Of a stretch of DNA of 64,000 bases, positions 44,901-55,566 are shown one piece after another. Both the position numbers and the translations under genes were made by a program. The notes under the pieces were generated by a model, which was given only the letters and a program-made list of their open reading frames with translations, was not told the origin of the DNA and ran no database searches. The DNA is from Hysterangium stoloniferum (lineage: Eukaryota > Basidiomycota > Agaricomycetes > Hysterangiales > Hysterangiaceae), in NCBI GenBank assembly GCA_015178975.1, contig WHVD01000075.1, positions 62,001 through 126,000 on the forward strand. Reading direction: 5' to 3'. Positions within the stretch are counted from its first letter, which is position 1; each line of letters opens with the position of its first letter.

Positions 44901-47900
44901 CCGCCCCTGATCCACTGCCACTCCCATCAGCGTCCAAGTCCAGACTTTCTGTTCTGCCTTTAGCTTCCGTTGAATTTCTCCTCGTGTGACCATCTACTGG
45001 ATTTGTCCTTTTCTTGGAACCGCTACCGACGCCCTCAAACGCTTCAATGAGCTTTCCACCCGCGAGCGTGATAGGTGTAGCATACGGCGACGGTCCATAG
45101 GATGCCAAGAGGGTGGCTATTATGGCGTCTTTGTCACGGCACTGTATGGGGAATCGGTCAGTAGTTGAATCGTTTCATTGCTGGTTGTGAGAGAGAGGGG
45201 ATGACAAGACGGAAGAGAGTCGAGACTTACCGCAGCCAACAGTGCCTCCCTCACACTTGGCGTCCGCGGTTTTCGGCCTTCAACAACACAGGAGAGCTTC
45301 GCGGTTTGACAGCGTTGACAGCTGGGTTGTTGTTGGTTTTGTGCGTAGAAGGAAGATTGAGGTGGGAATACGCATTTCATCTGGGGGAGTGGGGTTAGTA
45401 CAATCCCGAGAAGAAAATGGGGAGAACGGATAAATGGATTAAAAGAGAAGAAAATAATCAATAAATAAAAACAATAAAAAATTGTCAAAGAGAACAACGC
45501 CACTGCTCTAACGGTCAAGGAGTCCAACACTCGCATATACACCCATGTGCGGCCGCGATCCCCGATACACACAAGCTAGGAAAAGAGGAGGAAAGAAAGA
45601 ACACAGCATCCTTACTCCCGTTCCATTCCATCCCGATTATTCATCAATCGCTATCCACCTCCCGAATGTCCAGTCAGAATTGACATGGACAGATATAGAG
45701 GCAAAGGAGGTGAAATGGAGAAGAATAGCTCGGGATGGTATGGCCGAGGAGCCCCCACTCGCAGAAACACCTCACGTGCGGCTTCAAACCACCGATACGC
45801 GCAGATGAAAACGAGAGGGAAAGAAAGGGCACAGTGCGACCACCCCCATCACATCCTCCCTAATCAAAGATAAAGACAGTGATGATGGAGGACAAAGAGG
45901 TCCAATGCCCGCGTTCTAACCCAGGATGTAGAGTGCAGTTACAAACCACGCGAACTGCACGCAAATTGAAAAAGAGGTGTAACACCCGTGCCCCCAAGGA
46001 AGTCTAGCCCAGAATGGGATGGTCAAGGGGCGCGGCCAATGAGAAAGAGAAAAATGAATAATTGAAATTTGAAAAACCTGGCGATCGTGTGCCGAATGGG
46101 AATCGAGTGCATGGCGACGTGTGGTAGGGTGGCGCAGGTTAGAAACAGTGTTGGGACGACGCTGGAGAAGAGAACGCCAAGATGAGATAGGCGATAGGCA
46201 CGAAGGGAGGATGGAAGACGGATGGGGTTCACGGCCGAATCGAAAGAAGCCAACGACGGGATCGAAAGTACCCGGGATCCAAGGAAGAGAATAACCAAGG
46301 AAGAATACGGGCTCGAAGGAAGTAAACGAGATCGAAGAAGGTTCCTTGGCGCTGGATAGCAGTAAGGGATACGGCTAGCAATTGGAATCAGAGCAGGAAG
46401 GGGAAGAGTCGAAAATTGGCATCAGTGGTGGCGATGATGGTGACAATGATGGTGGTGGCGGTGTTGGCGGAGAGATGTCAGCAAAGCTGGATTAATAACG
46501 CGGTAGAGTGATGGAGTAGAATTGTTGAGCGGCGGTGAACCACATGGAAGATGGAATGATACTTCGACAATCGGAAAACAAGTCCGATCTGATTTCCCCG
46601 AGTCCGAAGATGACGCACTGCATCAGTGCCAAAGCGCGAGTGAAGAATAGATTAGATTGGTGGGAGAATAGATGGGATGAGCGCCGGCACGAAGAATAGA
46701 TGAGCAAGCGTTCGGCACCAACACAAGTTAGACTTTGAGTTATTAGAACCACACTCCTTTGCTGAACACCGCGACTGGTGTCGATCTGGTTGTTGTTGGC
46801 GATGGCGATGACCATGTGAATGTGAATGTCGTGTCGAAGGGATATGAATGTGCAACGTAACATGCGCAGGGGAAATCCCCTTTCCAAGGCACCCAAGTGC
46901 CAACAAGAAGTCCACGCCAAACCAAATCCAAACCCAAACCCAGACGCTTAATCTGGTGCCAAATGCAATGTGAAGAATTCAATGTAGGCGAAAATCCACT
47001 GTAGGCGGAAATCCACTGTAGGCGGAAATCCACTGTAGGCGGAAATCCATTGTAGGCGGAAATCCACTGTGCGAAAACCCACTGTAGGTGAAAACCCACT
47101 GTAGGCGAAAACCCACTGTAGGCGAAAACCCACTGTAGGCGAAAATCCACCGTACGCGGGAACAGCCAAATGTAGTCGGAAAATCCCCACACTCGGTGCC
47201 AAATGCCAAATTCACGTAAATGCCGACATCCATGCCAGATCGGATACCGTGCCCGGTGTCCGTGCCAAACGAGGTCCAACATCCCTGTCAAATTTCGACG
47301 TTCTTGTCCAATGCAGCGATATCTTTATCGAACACATATCCGATGTCCCCAGCGGAATGTCCATGCGAAACCAAATGTCCTCGTACGTCGTAGACCCCGC
47401 CATGAAAAAAGACCCGTCGTGCGTCCACACGTCATGCCGTCGTAGATCCCAATGCATATAGAAAACCCCCGCCAAAAACCACCATCCAACAGAAATCAAA
47501 ACGAAAAAGAAAGGGACAAAAATAGAATGCAATAAAATAAAATAATGATAAATGATAATAAAGACGTATAAAAAATGAACGAAAACGGCGATAAAGAGCA
47601 ACAATGGCAAGGAAAATCGAGATACACACCTTCATCTTCTTACATCTCGTACACGCCCCGGTGGGTCGTCGCGTATCTTCCTGTCCTCCCTGACCATTTG
47701 CGGGAGCCTGAGATTGTAATTGCGCTTGGGATTGAGGCAGGACTTGAGACTGAAGCTGTTGCGATTGAGATTGACTCTCAAACTGAGCATGCGGTCGCAC
47801 TACCTGCGTCTGTGCCTGTGGCTGCCCCTGCGCTCCCAATGAACCTTGCAAACCCACGCATAAGCCCCACGATCAAAACCCCCCAAAAGCTCAGAATCGC

Positions 47901-49262
47901 GTCTCACCTTGCGCTTGCACCTGGAACTGCGTCTGCGTCTGCATATACGCCCGTCCACCCTGCACCTGTACACACACAAACACACACACAAGTCCATATT
48001 GAGCTCCCGATCCCCCACCACATCCAAACATAAATTTAACTCACCTGTCCACCCCGCCTCGATGCAGACGCAGGCGCAGGCGCGATATTCCTCACACCCG
48101 CACCCTGATGTTGACCATGTTTCCCCGCCTGACTCTGCTGCTGCTGCTGCTGCTGTACCTGCTGCTGCGCCTGCGCCTGTTGCGCAGCGGCAGCCCGCGC
48201 CTGCTCAGCTGCCGTCCGTGCAGGCGTAGAGAGCAAAAGGACCGGTCCCGGCCGCGGCTGCCCCTGCGACGGCGAGAGCTTGGCCGGGAGTTCCGGCGAG
48301 GCGTTCTGCGATTGCCGTCGCTGTGGCCGCTGACCGTGCGGCTGAGCTTGGGATGGCGACTGGGACGGGGATTGCGCGGGCGTCGGCCGCTGGTGCTGGA
48401 AGTGCGGCTGGGGCGATGAGTGCACCTGCGAGTGCGATCGTGGCGATAGCTGCTGCACCTGCGTCTGCGGCTGAATCCGCCCCGTCTCCCCCGCCCCCGC
48501 GCCGGCGCCGGCCGCCAGCGGCACATGAAACGAAAACTGCGCACTCGGAAAATCACAGCCGGGCGGGAATGGCCCGTCGCTGGTGAAGCCCGCGCGAGGA
48601 TACCCGGGGGCGGGCGGGCATGGGAATGGGGCGGTGTGCGGATACGCCGTGGACACGGATGCGCCGGACCCGGACCCCATGAAGGGCCCCGATCCCGCCT
48701 CCGATGCTGCTGGGAACATAAAGTCCCCGCGCGCGGACCGCAGTGCGCCCTCAGCTCCCACCGCTTCCGAATCCCCGCCGCCGCCTGCGCCAAACATGAA
48801 CTCTCGCACACTTTCCGGAGTCTTGACATCAATACTTGCGCTCTCCGTCGACGCATAATCGCCGTATTCATGGGATTCAGTGAGGTGTGGGATGTCAAAC
48901 GGCGGTGAGCTGTTGAAGGGCATGTTGTTGTTGTTGTTGTTGCTGCTGCTGCTGCTGCTATTATTGAAGGCCATGGAGAAGTTCATGTTGCTTGCGCTGC
49001 TCGTATCTATATGGGGATTTGGACCTGGGACCTGATTCGGACTGGACGTCGGGTGGATTTGATTCTGAGGCTGCGGGGGCAGCGGCTGTGTGTACTTGCT
49101 GAAAGAAAATCCGTCCTCGTCGTCGTCGGGAATGAGGGGATGAGTGGGAGCTGGAACGGCATGACCTTGGTATTGCTGAAGTCGGGCTTGGGCTTGCAAT
49201 TGTTGATGATAGTTATTGGTGCCGGGATGCACCAAGGTATGGTAGAGGTGCTGTTGATGCAT
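41940..49262 (-). CDS. Zn2Cys6 fungal transcription factor, intact, 14 exons
   Basis: Exons: 49,262-48,045; 47,965-47,908; 47,844-47,630; 45,380-45,231; 45,141-44,171; 44,109-44,097; 44,023-43,945; 43,866-43,656; 43,556-43,347; 43,290-43,194; 43,131-43,032; 42,967-42,834; 42,776-42,651; 42,596-41,940. All phases agree, giving about 1,412 residues. Residues 1-490 are Q/P/S-rich with polyQ and polyN. The binuclear zinc cluster is C-x2-C-x6-C (CTRCKKMKMKC, residues about 490-500), a 17-residue loop, then CQRCQTAKLSC. An acidic Ser-rich linker follows, then the fungal middle-homology domain (VDWETAKELFD, PFVSILDPVLHT, LAISSRYLPSRPGL, EEDRSWFYGGLA, RIATDLNL) and a Q/S/T-rich tail. Expected to be a nuclear DNA-binding regulator; similarity to mushroom PriB-type factors is an impression only. 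The start is the first in-frame ATG; the open frame and an acceptor-like TTTACAG upstream allow a further 5' exon. Confidence 0.85.
44097..44109 (-). other. 13-nt microexon of the transcription factor
   Basis: Between a TGGTAG acceptor and a GTTAGC donor lie 13 nt that complete Ile and encode FFKY, joining GLVDWETAKELFD to PFVSILDPVLHT in frame. The same 13-nt island with its splice signals is recognisable in copies A (near 8560) and B (near 13,090). Without it the phases of exons 5 and 7 do not match. Confidence 0.65.
45381..47629 (-). other. 2,249-nt intron splitting the zinc cluster
   Basis: The donor AAG|GTGTGTATC at 47,629 and acceptor CCCCCAG|ATGAAATGC at 45,381 join CTRCKKMK to MKCVFPPQ, restoring a perfect C-x2-C-x6-C. 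The intron is roughly thirty times longer than the others in this window. It contains the 17-bp minisatellite and several hundred bases of otherwise uncharacterised sequence shared with all partial copies, so it was already large before the duplications. No complete mobile element is recognisable inside. Confidence 0.7.
46984..47160. repeat. 17-bp minisatellite in the zinc-cluster intron
   Basis: About ten units of ggcgaaaacccactgta and variants, some with ggcggaaatccactgta. The decayed copies carry the same locus with a different consensus (gatgaaaatccaatgta) and different unit numbers. Confidence 0.85.
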
Positions 49263-49363
49263 TGGGAGGGAGATGGTGGTTGGAGTCGAAGAGACGTCGA
49301 GCTCGAGCTCGAAATCGGAGTCGGGGAGACAGAATCGGATTGAGTTTGACTGTAAAGACTTGA

Positions 49364-49675
49364 TTAGGACACATGAGGATAAGTATAGCAAGAAGCTCCT
49401 AGTGCCCCACCCGCGTCAAAAAAGAACCGGTTCCGGTTCGTGCTCGGAGCGAGAACCGACGGCACTGTGAATGTAAGGTTAACAGGTTGTGAGAAGATGC
49501 TTCCAATTATAATCGAAGCCTTGACGTTAAATGTAGTACTTGGATCACCGTCCTTAATTAACTGACCTTCTTCTCCGATAATATCAATATTGATCCCAGA
49601 TAGGACACCAAGTGGAGTGGTGCCAAGCGGAAGAGCAGTTGCATCGCTGGGATTTTCTAAATCAGATACGAATAG
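49364..49675 (-). other. Met-less 103-codon open frame upstream of the transcription factor
   Basis: The minus-strand frame is open from 49,675 to a TAA at 49,364-49,366 and reads like real protein: DATALPLGTTPLGVLSGI, NIDIIGEEGQLIKDGDPSTT, SIFSQPVNLTFTVPSVLAPS. It contains no methionine at all. A TTTAG just inside its left edge could be a splice acceptor, so it may be the last exon of a gene, or the stump of one cut by the rearrangement. I do not recognise the family. It overlaps the region just upstream of the transcription-factor start. Confidence 0.4.
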
Positions 49676-50780
49676 TCAGCGAGCGGAATACCACATTGCT
49701 CAAGTTGCATCGGAATCAGATACGTGACTCGACTGTTTACTCTATTCTCATTGAAACCGACATGGTATCTATATTTAATAAAACACGCAACTATCCATCC
49801 ACCGTACCCCAATAATATCCACCATCTTCTCAGGCCTACACCTCTCGCGTACACCAATATCCAGCGAAAAAGTGCCTACCATAATAATGATGACATCCTC
49901 GGGGTCGTTCTCATCCGAACTTGGATCGACTATCATGATGATGTTCGTCTTGGCCAGCCCTGCCCTAGCGTCATCCATGGGGCCCAGAACACCATGTGAC
50001 GCAGATATGCACGCGCATACATTCTGCATTCGATCAATCCTCTCCACGCAGGGTAAACGGCAAGTGGCTATCGCGCCTGCAAGAACCAATACGGTATCAC
50101 CGTTGCCTTGTCCGGATGCAGAGGCAGTGCAGCGCGCCATAAATAGGCACTGAACATGATATAGGCAGTGGTACACATTGCCACATTGGTATGAGCATCG
50201 TGTGGGGGCATCTGTATTTATGCGTGCCTTTTAGCTGTGAGTTCTTCGAGCGGGATACGTATGTGGCTTCCCGGATGGATTAGGGATTAGGTCCAGATTG
50301 ACACTGGGATAGGCCATCGGCATGTCGGTATCAACCGTGCATACAAGAAGAAGATAAGATAAGACCAGTATGTACATACGTACGCTTTATGGGATACCTT
50401 CCATCAACGCCGAATAATAATTCTCCACATCGTTGTAAATCCTTGCAAGTGAAAAACAGCCACAGTGCCGTGACTTCTGCAGCACAGATCTGACTCTGGC
50501 AAGGCGGCGATAATTCATGGTCACCTCTTCGAATCCGTTGATTGCAGGCAAATACAACTGAGACTACCCACAAGTCAACCCGTTACCCCTGAATGCTCCA
50601 ACTGAAAATAGCTCCAATGATAGGGTACATGTGAATCCAAACCACGCCAAAAAAGTGAAACCATATCATATCATGCAAATGCTATTGACGTGCACTTACA
50701 CGAATACCCATACAGTATGGCCGCGGGTCAGATCAGTCATTTCCACCCGACATCCGTACCTGTGTCGTGAATAATACGAA
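49676..50780. other. Intergenic; one weak minus-strand frame
   Basis: A frame of about 133 codons lies at 49,775-50,176 (minus), with segments such as VLVLAGAIATCRLPC and NDPEDVIIIMVGTFSLDIG. I recognise no family and cannot tell an exon from chance. The rest, including 50,180-50,780, shows nothing convincing. Confidence 0.25.
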
Positions 50781-50784
50781 CCAC

Positions 50785-51269
50785 AGCTGATCGACGCTCT
50801 TGTCTTAGCAATACTACAAGCTTCGGGCGCAAGTCCTAATCCATCCAGACACTGGATGTAGGACTGAATGTCTAAGCTTCGTGTCCTCCGAGGCCATCAG
50901 TAAATTCGCCAGAGGTGCATCCAACTCAGGATTGTTCGGTATTCTCCGCCTCATAAATAATAAGCCTAACAGTATCGACTAATCCTCATTGTAAGGAGTG
51001 AATCAATACGAACCAGAAGTGCTAATCAAGATTCGCCGCGGCTGATCTACGCTCTTGTCATAGCAATACTACAAGCTTCGGGCGCAAGTCTCAATCCATC
51101 CAGTCACTGGGTGTAGGACTGAATGTCTAACCAGCTTTCGCTCACCATGCCCGAGGACATCAGTAGATTCGCCAGATGTGTAGTGTCATGCATCCAACTC
51201 AGGATTCTTCAGTATTCTCTGCCTCGTAAATAATAAGCCTAACAGCATCAACGATTCCTCATTTCAAGG
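50785..51269 (+). repeat. 255-bp tandem duplication upstream of F-box gene 1
   Basis: The sequence from cgctcttgtct, through caatactacaagcttcgggc, to ataataagcctaacag occurs twice with a 255-bp offset (50,795 and 51,050). Weaker copies of its parts lie at 54,100-54,180 and 55,300-55,370, upstream of F-box gene 2, so it belongs to the promoter side of this gene family. Confidence 0.7.
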
Positions 51270-51396
51270 CGTAGGTGTCTTGTCCACTAGTACACTCTGG
51301 CTGCCGCTATAAAGATACGGGATCTCGGAGCCGATATATACATAGTGTGGGCGCTTGCCGCCAGGAATCCGTGCTAGCAGGGTGTGATTCTCCCCC

Positions 51397-53206
51397 ATGT
51401 CTGCAACGAATCCATCCACAGAACCCGAAGTTCCTGCATGCAAGGAACTCTTCACTCACCCCCGAGAAGTCGTCGACATCTTCGTCTCTCACATCGAGGA
51501 GCGTCGCGATCTCCTGGGTTTGGCGCTGGTATCCAAGTCCTTCTGCGCCATGATCATCCCATCCCTTCTCAACACCATCCATATTCGGTGCGACCCCAGC
51601 CGAATCGATGTATGGCAGTGGCTCACTTCTGAGCCTTATCTCGCTGCGCGAACGCGGACGCTCGAATTAATTGACGAGCTTGTTCCGGAGTACTTGGGCT
51701 ACTGTAGAGCAATGCCAGAGTGTGACGACATGGCGCGTTGTAAAGCTAGGACACCCTTGGATGCCATCTTACCCTCTTTCTTGCCAAAACAATTTGAGCC
51801 ACCCACTAAACAAAAGGACTACGAGGATAGTGTCTTGGCGCTCGCTACGGCCGTAATGCATATGACACATCTGCGCCGTTTCCGATGGAGCGACAACCTA
51901 CTCATTCCATGTACCTTCGAACCTCTCTTCCTGGCCCTGGGAACGCGAACCGATATGGATGAATTCTCTCTTGGCATTTTGCAGGGGGGCTTGCATTATT
52001 TAGGGCCGCCTGTGATATTCAAACCTATTTCCCCAGTAAGCCTCGAGTAATCCGTTCAACTTGTCTGTTTTGAATGACCCTTTCACATAAGGAGTTAGGA
52101 AATTTTCCCCACATTACGACATTTTGTTTACTCGTCTTTGATGATCTCCCTTGGCACCACGATGAATCGAATAGTCTCATTCAAGATTGGATAATGCAAT
52201 TCACAACATTGAAACATCTACAGCTCGTCTTTAGTTCACAATCAAACTGCCGCTTTGATTTTCATAGTATCTGCCGACGTGCACACTGGCCGTCTTTGGT
52301 TGAATTGTCACTCAAAGGGGATATTGACGTATTCCAGGCCTTCGTAGATAATGATTCAGAGGGCGACTACTCCCCAAGCACCGAGATCCACCTCGCAAGC
52401 ATCCAGGACCACCTCGCAAGCATCCAGGACCACCTCACAAGCATCGAGAACCACCTCGCAAGCACCGAGATCCACGACGCAAGCACTGAGAACCACTTTG
52501 CGACCTTCCTCCGCAACCATCCGACGATCGAACGATTGAAAATCCACATTTGGGGCGACTACACGGGTTTTATCCACCCTCAGACCGAATCCCGAATCCG
52601 CTCCCTAGCACTTGGCGGCGGAATGCCTGGCTCGTCTCTCGGCGACTGGTTCCCCCTGCACATTGCGAGGCAAATAGAATATTTTGAGTGTTACCCCTCA
52701 GCGGCAGACCTGCCCACCCTCCGGGCGATGACTTCCTTGCATGCGTTGTTTGTCCTTGAGATGAGTGTGGGGTTACTTCCGCACCTTGTCGCGGCTGTCC
52801 CCCACATCCGGCAGCTTCGTATTCCTTACCGCCGTTGGTGCAACCAGTGTCCCGCTCATGAACACGTACGTCTGCTTCACGACACGGGGCTCGTGTATAA
52901 ATGTGAATAACGTTGGTGCCATAGCGCCACTTTGTAGATGCAATCGTTAATTGTCTCCTCCAGCTGACGCATCTCGTTCAGCTGGAGGGGGGGTTCGTCG
53001 TCAATGGAGGCGAGCTATACAAGACCCAGTACCTTCTTAGGAGACTGACGGCACACGAGTCCCTCGTGTACGTTGACTCGTTGACCCGGGCGCAATGGGA
53101 CGTGGTGCTGGGGGAGGGCCTCGCAGAGAGCGCCGAGCTTCGGCTGCCCTGTGTCGCTGTCCCAAACATAATGAGCTCTGCAGGTCTCTACGTTCACACC
53201 TTGTGA
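51397..53206 (+). CDS. F-box-like protein 1 (tandem pair, left)
   Basis: Exons 51,397-52,035, 52,095-52,865 and 52,964-53,206, with 59- and 98-nt introns in phase 0, give 550 residues. Residues about 20-65 are an F-box-like domain (PREVVDIFVSHIEERRDLLG, LALVSKSF, RCDPSRIDVWQWL), which would bind Skp1 in an SCF ubiquitin ligase. The remainder is LRR-like (ITTFCLLVFDDLPWHHDES, TLKHLQLVF, HWPSLVELSLKGD). Exon 2 contains a 21-bp in-frame minisatellite (HLASIQD-type heptads, 52,377-52,496) that is absent from the paralogue. The short last exon encodes LVQLEGGFVVNGGELY and ends SAGLYVHTL. It is paralogous to the gene at 55,567, about 4.2 kb downstream. Target unknown. Confidence 0.8.
52377..52496 (+). 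repeat. In-frame 21-bp minisatellite in F-box gene 1
   Basis: About six units encode HLASIQD, HLTSIEN, HLASTEI, HDASTEN and similar heptads. Every unit is a multiple of three, so the protein stays in frame. Confidence 0.8.
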
Positions 53207-53950
53207 CGCTGTCCTAAACTTTGTCGTTCATCCGTGTCTATACCTGACTTGAAAGTGTACAAGCGCGTTTGTTCGCGCGCAATAAACGAGATTTTTGACG
53301 CAATTTTTGAGCTCTTGAGTATAGGTTTCTACGCTACGCGACTTGTACCGTGCTTCTAAACTTTGTCGTTCATCCGTGTCTATACCGACCTAAACATATG
53401 CAAGCGCGTTCGTTGAGCGCAATAAACGAGATTTTGATGCAATTTTTGAACTCTTGAGTAGTTTCAGTGGCGCGCGTGTGTTGATGGTTCGTTCCCACTG
53501 CAGTGAAAACAGGTTGCCCCTTGTGAGGTTAATTAAGATGTCCGATCCACGTATTTTACTAAGGTCGCCGTCTGTGAATACTTATATCTGAGACCTCAGC
53601 CTTCGAATTCGTTTCGCTGGTATAGCAGGATCACAGGGGTTAGGGTATACAGGTTAACTGCCAAACTTTGATAATGATGATGATAACTCTGTATGTAGCA
53701 CCCCAGCCCTCTGAGGACATGTCTCTATACACACAATTACACCAAGTATTCATAGACCAGCGAGTAAACAGGGACTATCGGTACCAATCTCGACATCAGC
53801 TCTCTAAAGCTAGGTAGGGGTAACCGTGGTTTCGAATGCTACACTTAGACTTTGTCCGACACTGTATACAAGGCTAAATGAGACTAGCTCGAACGATAAT
53901 GACTCGAGGTGAGGTACGATAGGGACATGTGGACAATAAATAAATAGAAC
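53160..53950. repeat. F-box gene 1 3' flank, inverted match to 63,285-64,000
   Basis: The last codons, 3' UTR and downstream sequence of F-box gene 1 recur in inverse orientation at the right end of the window, with shared words such as cctaaactttgtcgtt, aatacttatatctgagacct, tatacaggttaactgccaaa and ctcgaacgataatgactcga. A shorter internal repeat of the 3' UTR (gtcgttcatccgtgtctatac) occurs at about 53,222 and 53,367. Confidence 0.75.
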
Positions 53951-55566
53951 ACCTGAATCACGGAAAAAAACACCAACCGCACATCACACCGCACAGAAGA
54001 ATGCAAAACCGCGCGGCCGCAGCATCCCATTTCTATGGCCCGTTCTGACGTCGGCAAGTACGTGTTTTGAGAATCGATGCGAGCCAGGAGTGCTGATGGA
54101 CATTCGCCGCCACTGATCTACGGTTTTGTGGAGGCAATACTGCGGGCCTGAGATGCATTTCTGAATTCATCCAGACACTACTGGATGCCATTGTAGACAC
54201 CACGCCTGGAATATCTCTGTGCGAAGAGCTGTATGGTTGGGTAGGGGGAGAGCATCAGCTCTCCGCGTATGCGTGGGAAGACCCGCCGCTCGGAGGGCGG
54301 GTTTCCTTGTGCATATCACAACTCTCACTCTGCTATTCCGCTAATTAATTCTAAGAATGATGCGTGCTTTACTACTACTGCGGGGGTGGGTAAACCAATT
54401 AGCTAAACTTTTTGAGAATGTGAAGTTGTCAGTGAACGAATTTTTTTCTTTGAAAAGACTGGGAAACAAAGGCGTGAGATGACTCCTTACGCTCAGCTGT
54501 ACGTTGAGTGCCCAACTACTCCCGGCAAGCTAGGGATCGTGCGGCACTCGTCACTATTCATTCAAGTATCCTCCAGGGAATATGGGAACATGAGTAGATC
54601 GGCGAGATTCAGATGTGTAGTGTCTGCAACCACCGAGGAGTGTCCACATCGTCTTGCTGCATGGACATCGACAAAATCCGATCCGGCAGGGAAACCTGCT
54701 GGCCCTCCGAACACGACCTGTCAGCTTTGGTGATCGCTGATCACGGGTTGAAGCCTCCCTCTCCTGACAGGTGTAACCGCCCAACCGTTACTACCCACCA
54801 TTGAGTCCCAAGATTCTCGGAATTTCGATGCACGCGTACAACGGCACGAATTTCATTATCTTATCACCTTTGGCTCTCAGGCTCAGTAGTAGACTCCTAA
54901 ACAGTAACTCTGGAAACGGTAGGGGTAGGGGTATCCCCCTGATGAGAGCTTTCGTCGGCTCAAAACCGTTACTAGCCACCTCTACCTTAGCTAACAAAGT
55001 TCAATCTTCGGAGACAACTGATTGCGGCGAGTGATAAGGTGGTGGTCTGGTGACCTTGCGTTGTCATGGTCACCTTGCTATTGCATGCTACATACCAGAC
55101 ATACTTTACCCCCTGACGTCGCAACCTAAGGCCAATTTCATAGTTTAGCGGAGACACATGGTAGGCTGTGTCATCAATGGGACGCCCTGAACATTCCGAA
55201 ATCTATTTTTATGTCACCCATAACCTAACTATGTTTTGAGTACTTGCCTCGGCTCGCCAAAAGACTTTACCACAGCATATATCTGCTAGCATGCTTACAG
55301 CGCATGGCTTTCAGTATTTCCTGGCTCATAATAAGCCTGAGAGAATCCAAAAATCGTCATTTGAAGATGGAGATCTTGCTTCCTCTCGGCAAGCTTTTGG
55401 AGTTCCCGTGCGCTCCTTTTAATTGAATGAGGACGCCTTTTGCTTCATGATGGAAGCCTTTACATAATAATCATGGTATAACACGGGATCTCGGAGGGCA
55501 TATATATTGGGTGTGTAGGCGCTTGCCGTCCGCAGGGACACTTGCTAGCACGTCGTTTTTCCCCCA
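53951..55566. other. Intergenic between the two F-box genes
   Basis: 54,100-54,180 and 55,300-55,370 resemble the 255-bp repeat upstream of F-box gene 1. A GC-rich stem (gacccgcc/ggcgggtt) lies near 54,280-54,303. Short frames at 54,479-54,733 and 54,801-55,034 show no family resemblance and are probably chance. 55,040-55,290 shows nothing. Confidence 0.4.

Noticed and set aside
46984-47160. CRISPR array
   Set aside because: Units are 17 bp and directly adjacent without spacers; it is a minisatellite inside an intron.
41940-49262. Firm naming of the regulator as priB or prtT
   Set aside because: The domain layout is compatible, but I cannot run a comparison and the resemblance is too general to justify a symbol.
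49775-50176. Confident gene on the minus strand
   Set aside because: The 133-codon frame has no recognisable domain, no clear partner exons and no paralogue.
54278-54305. Rho-independent terminator (GC stem followed by tttcc)
   Set aside because: The surrounding genes are spliced eukaryotic genes; a bacterial terminator has no meaning here and the T tract is short.
54479-55034. Small genes between the F-box pair
   Set aside because: These are short frames on both strands with no family resemblance, no splice partners and no conservation within the duplicated block.
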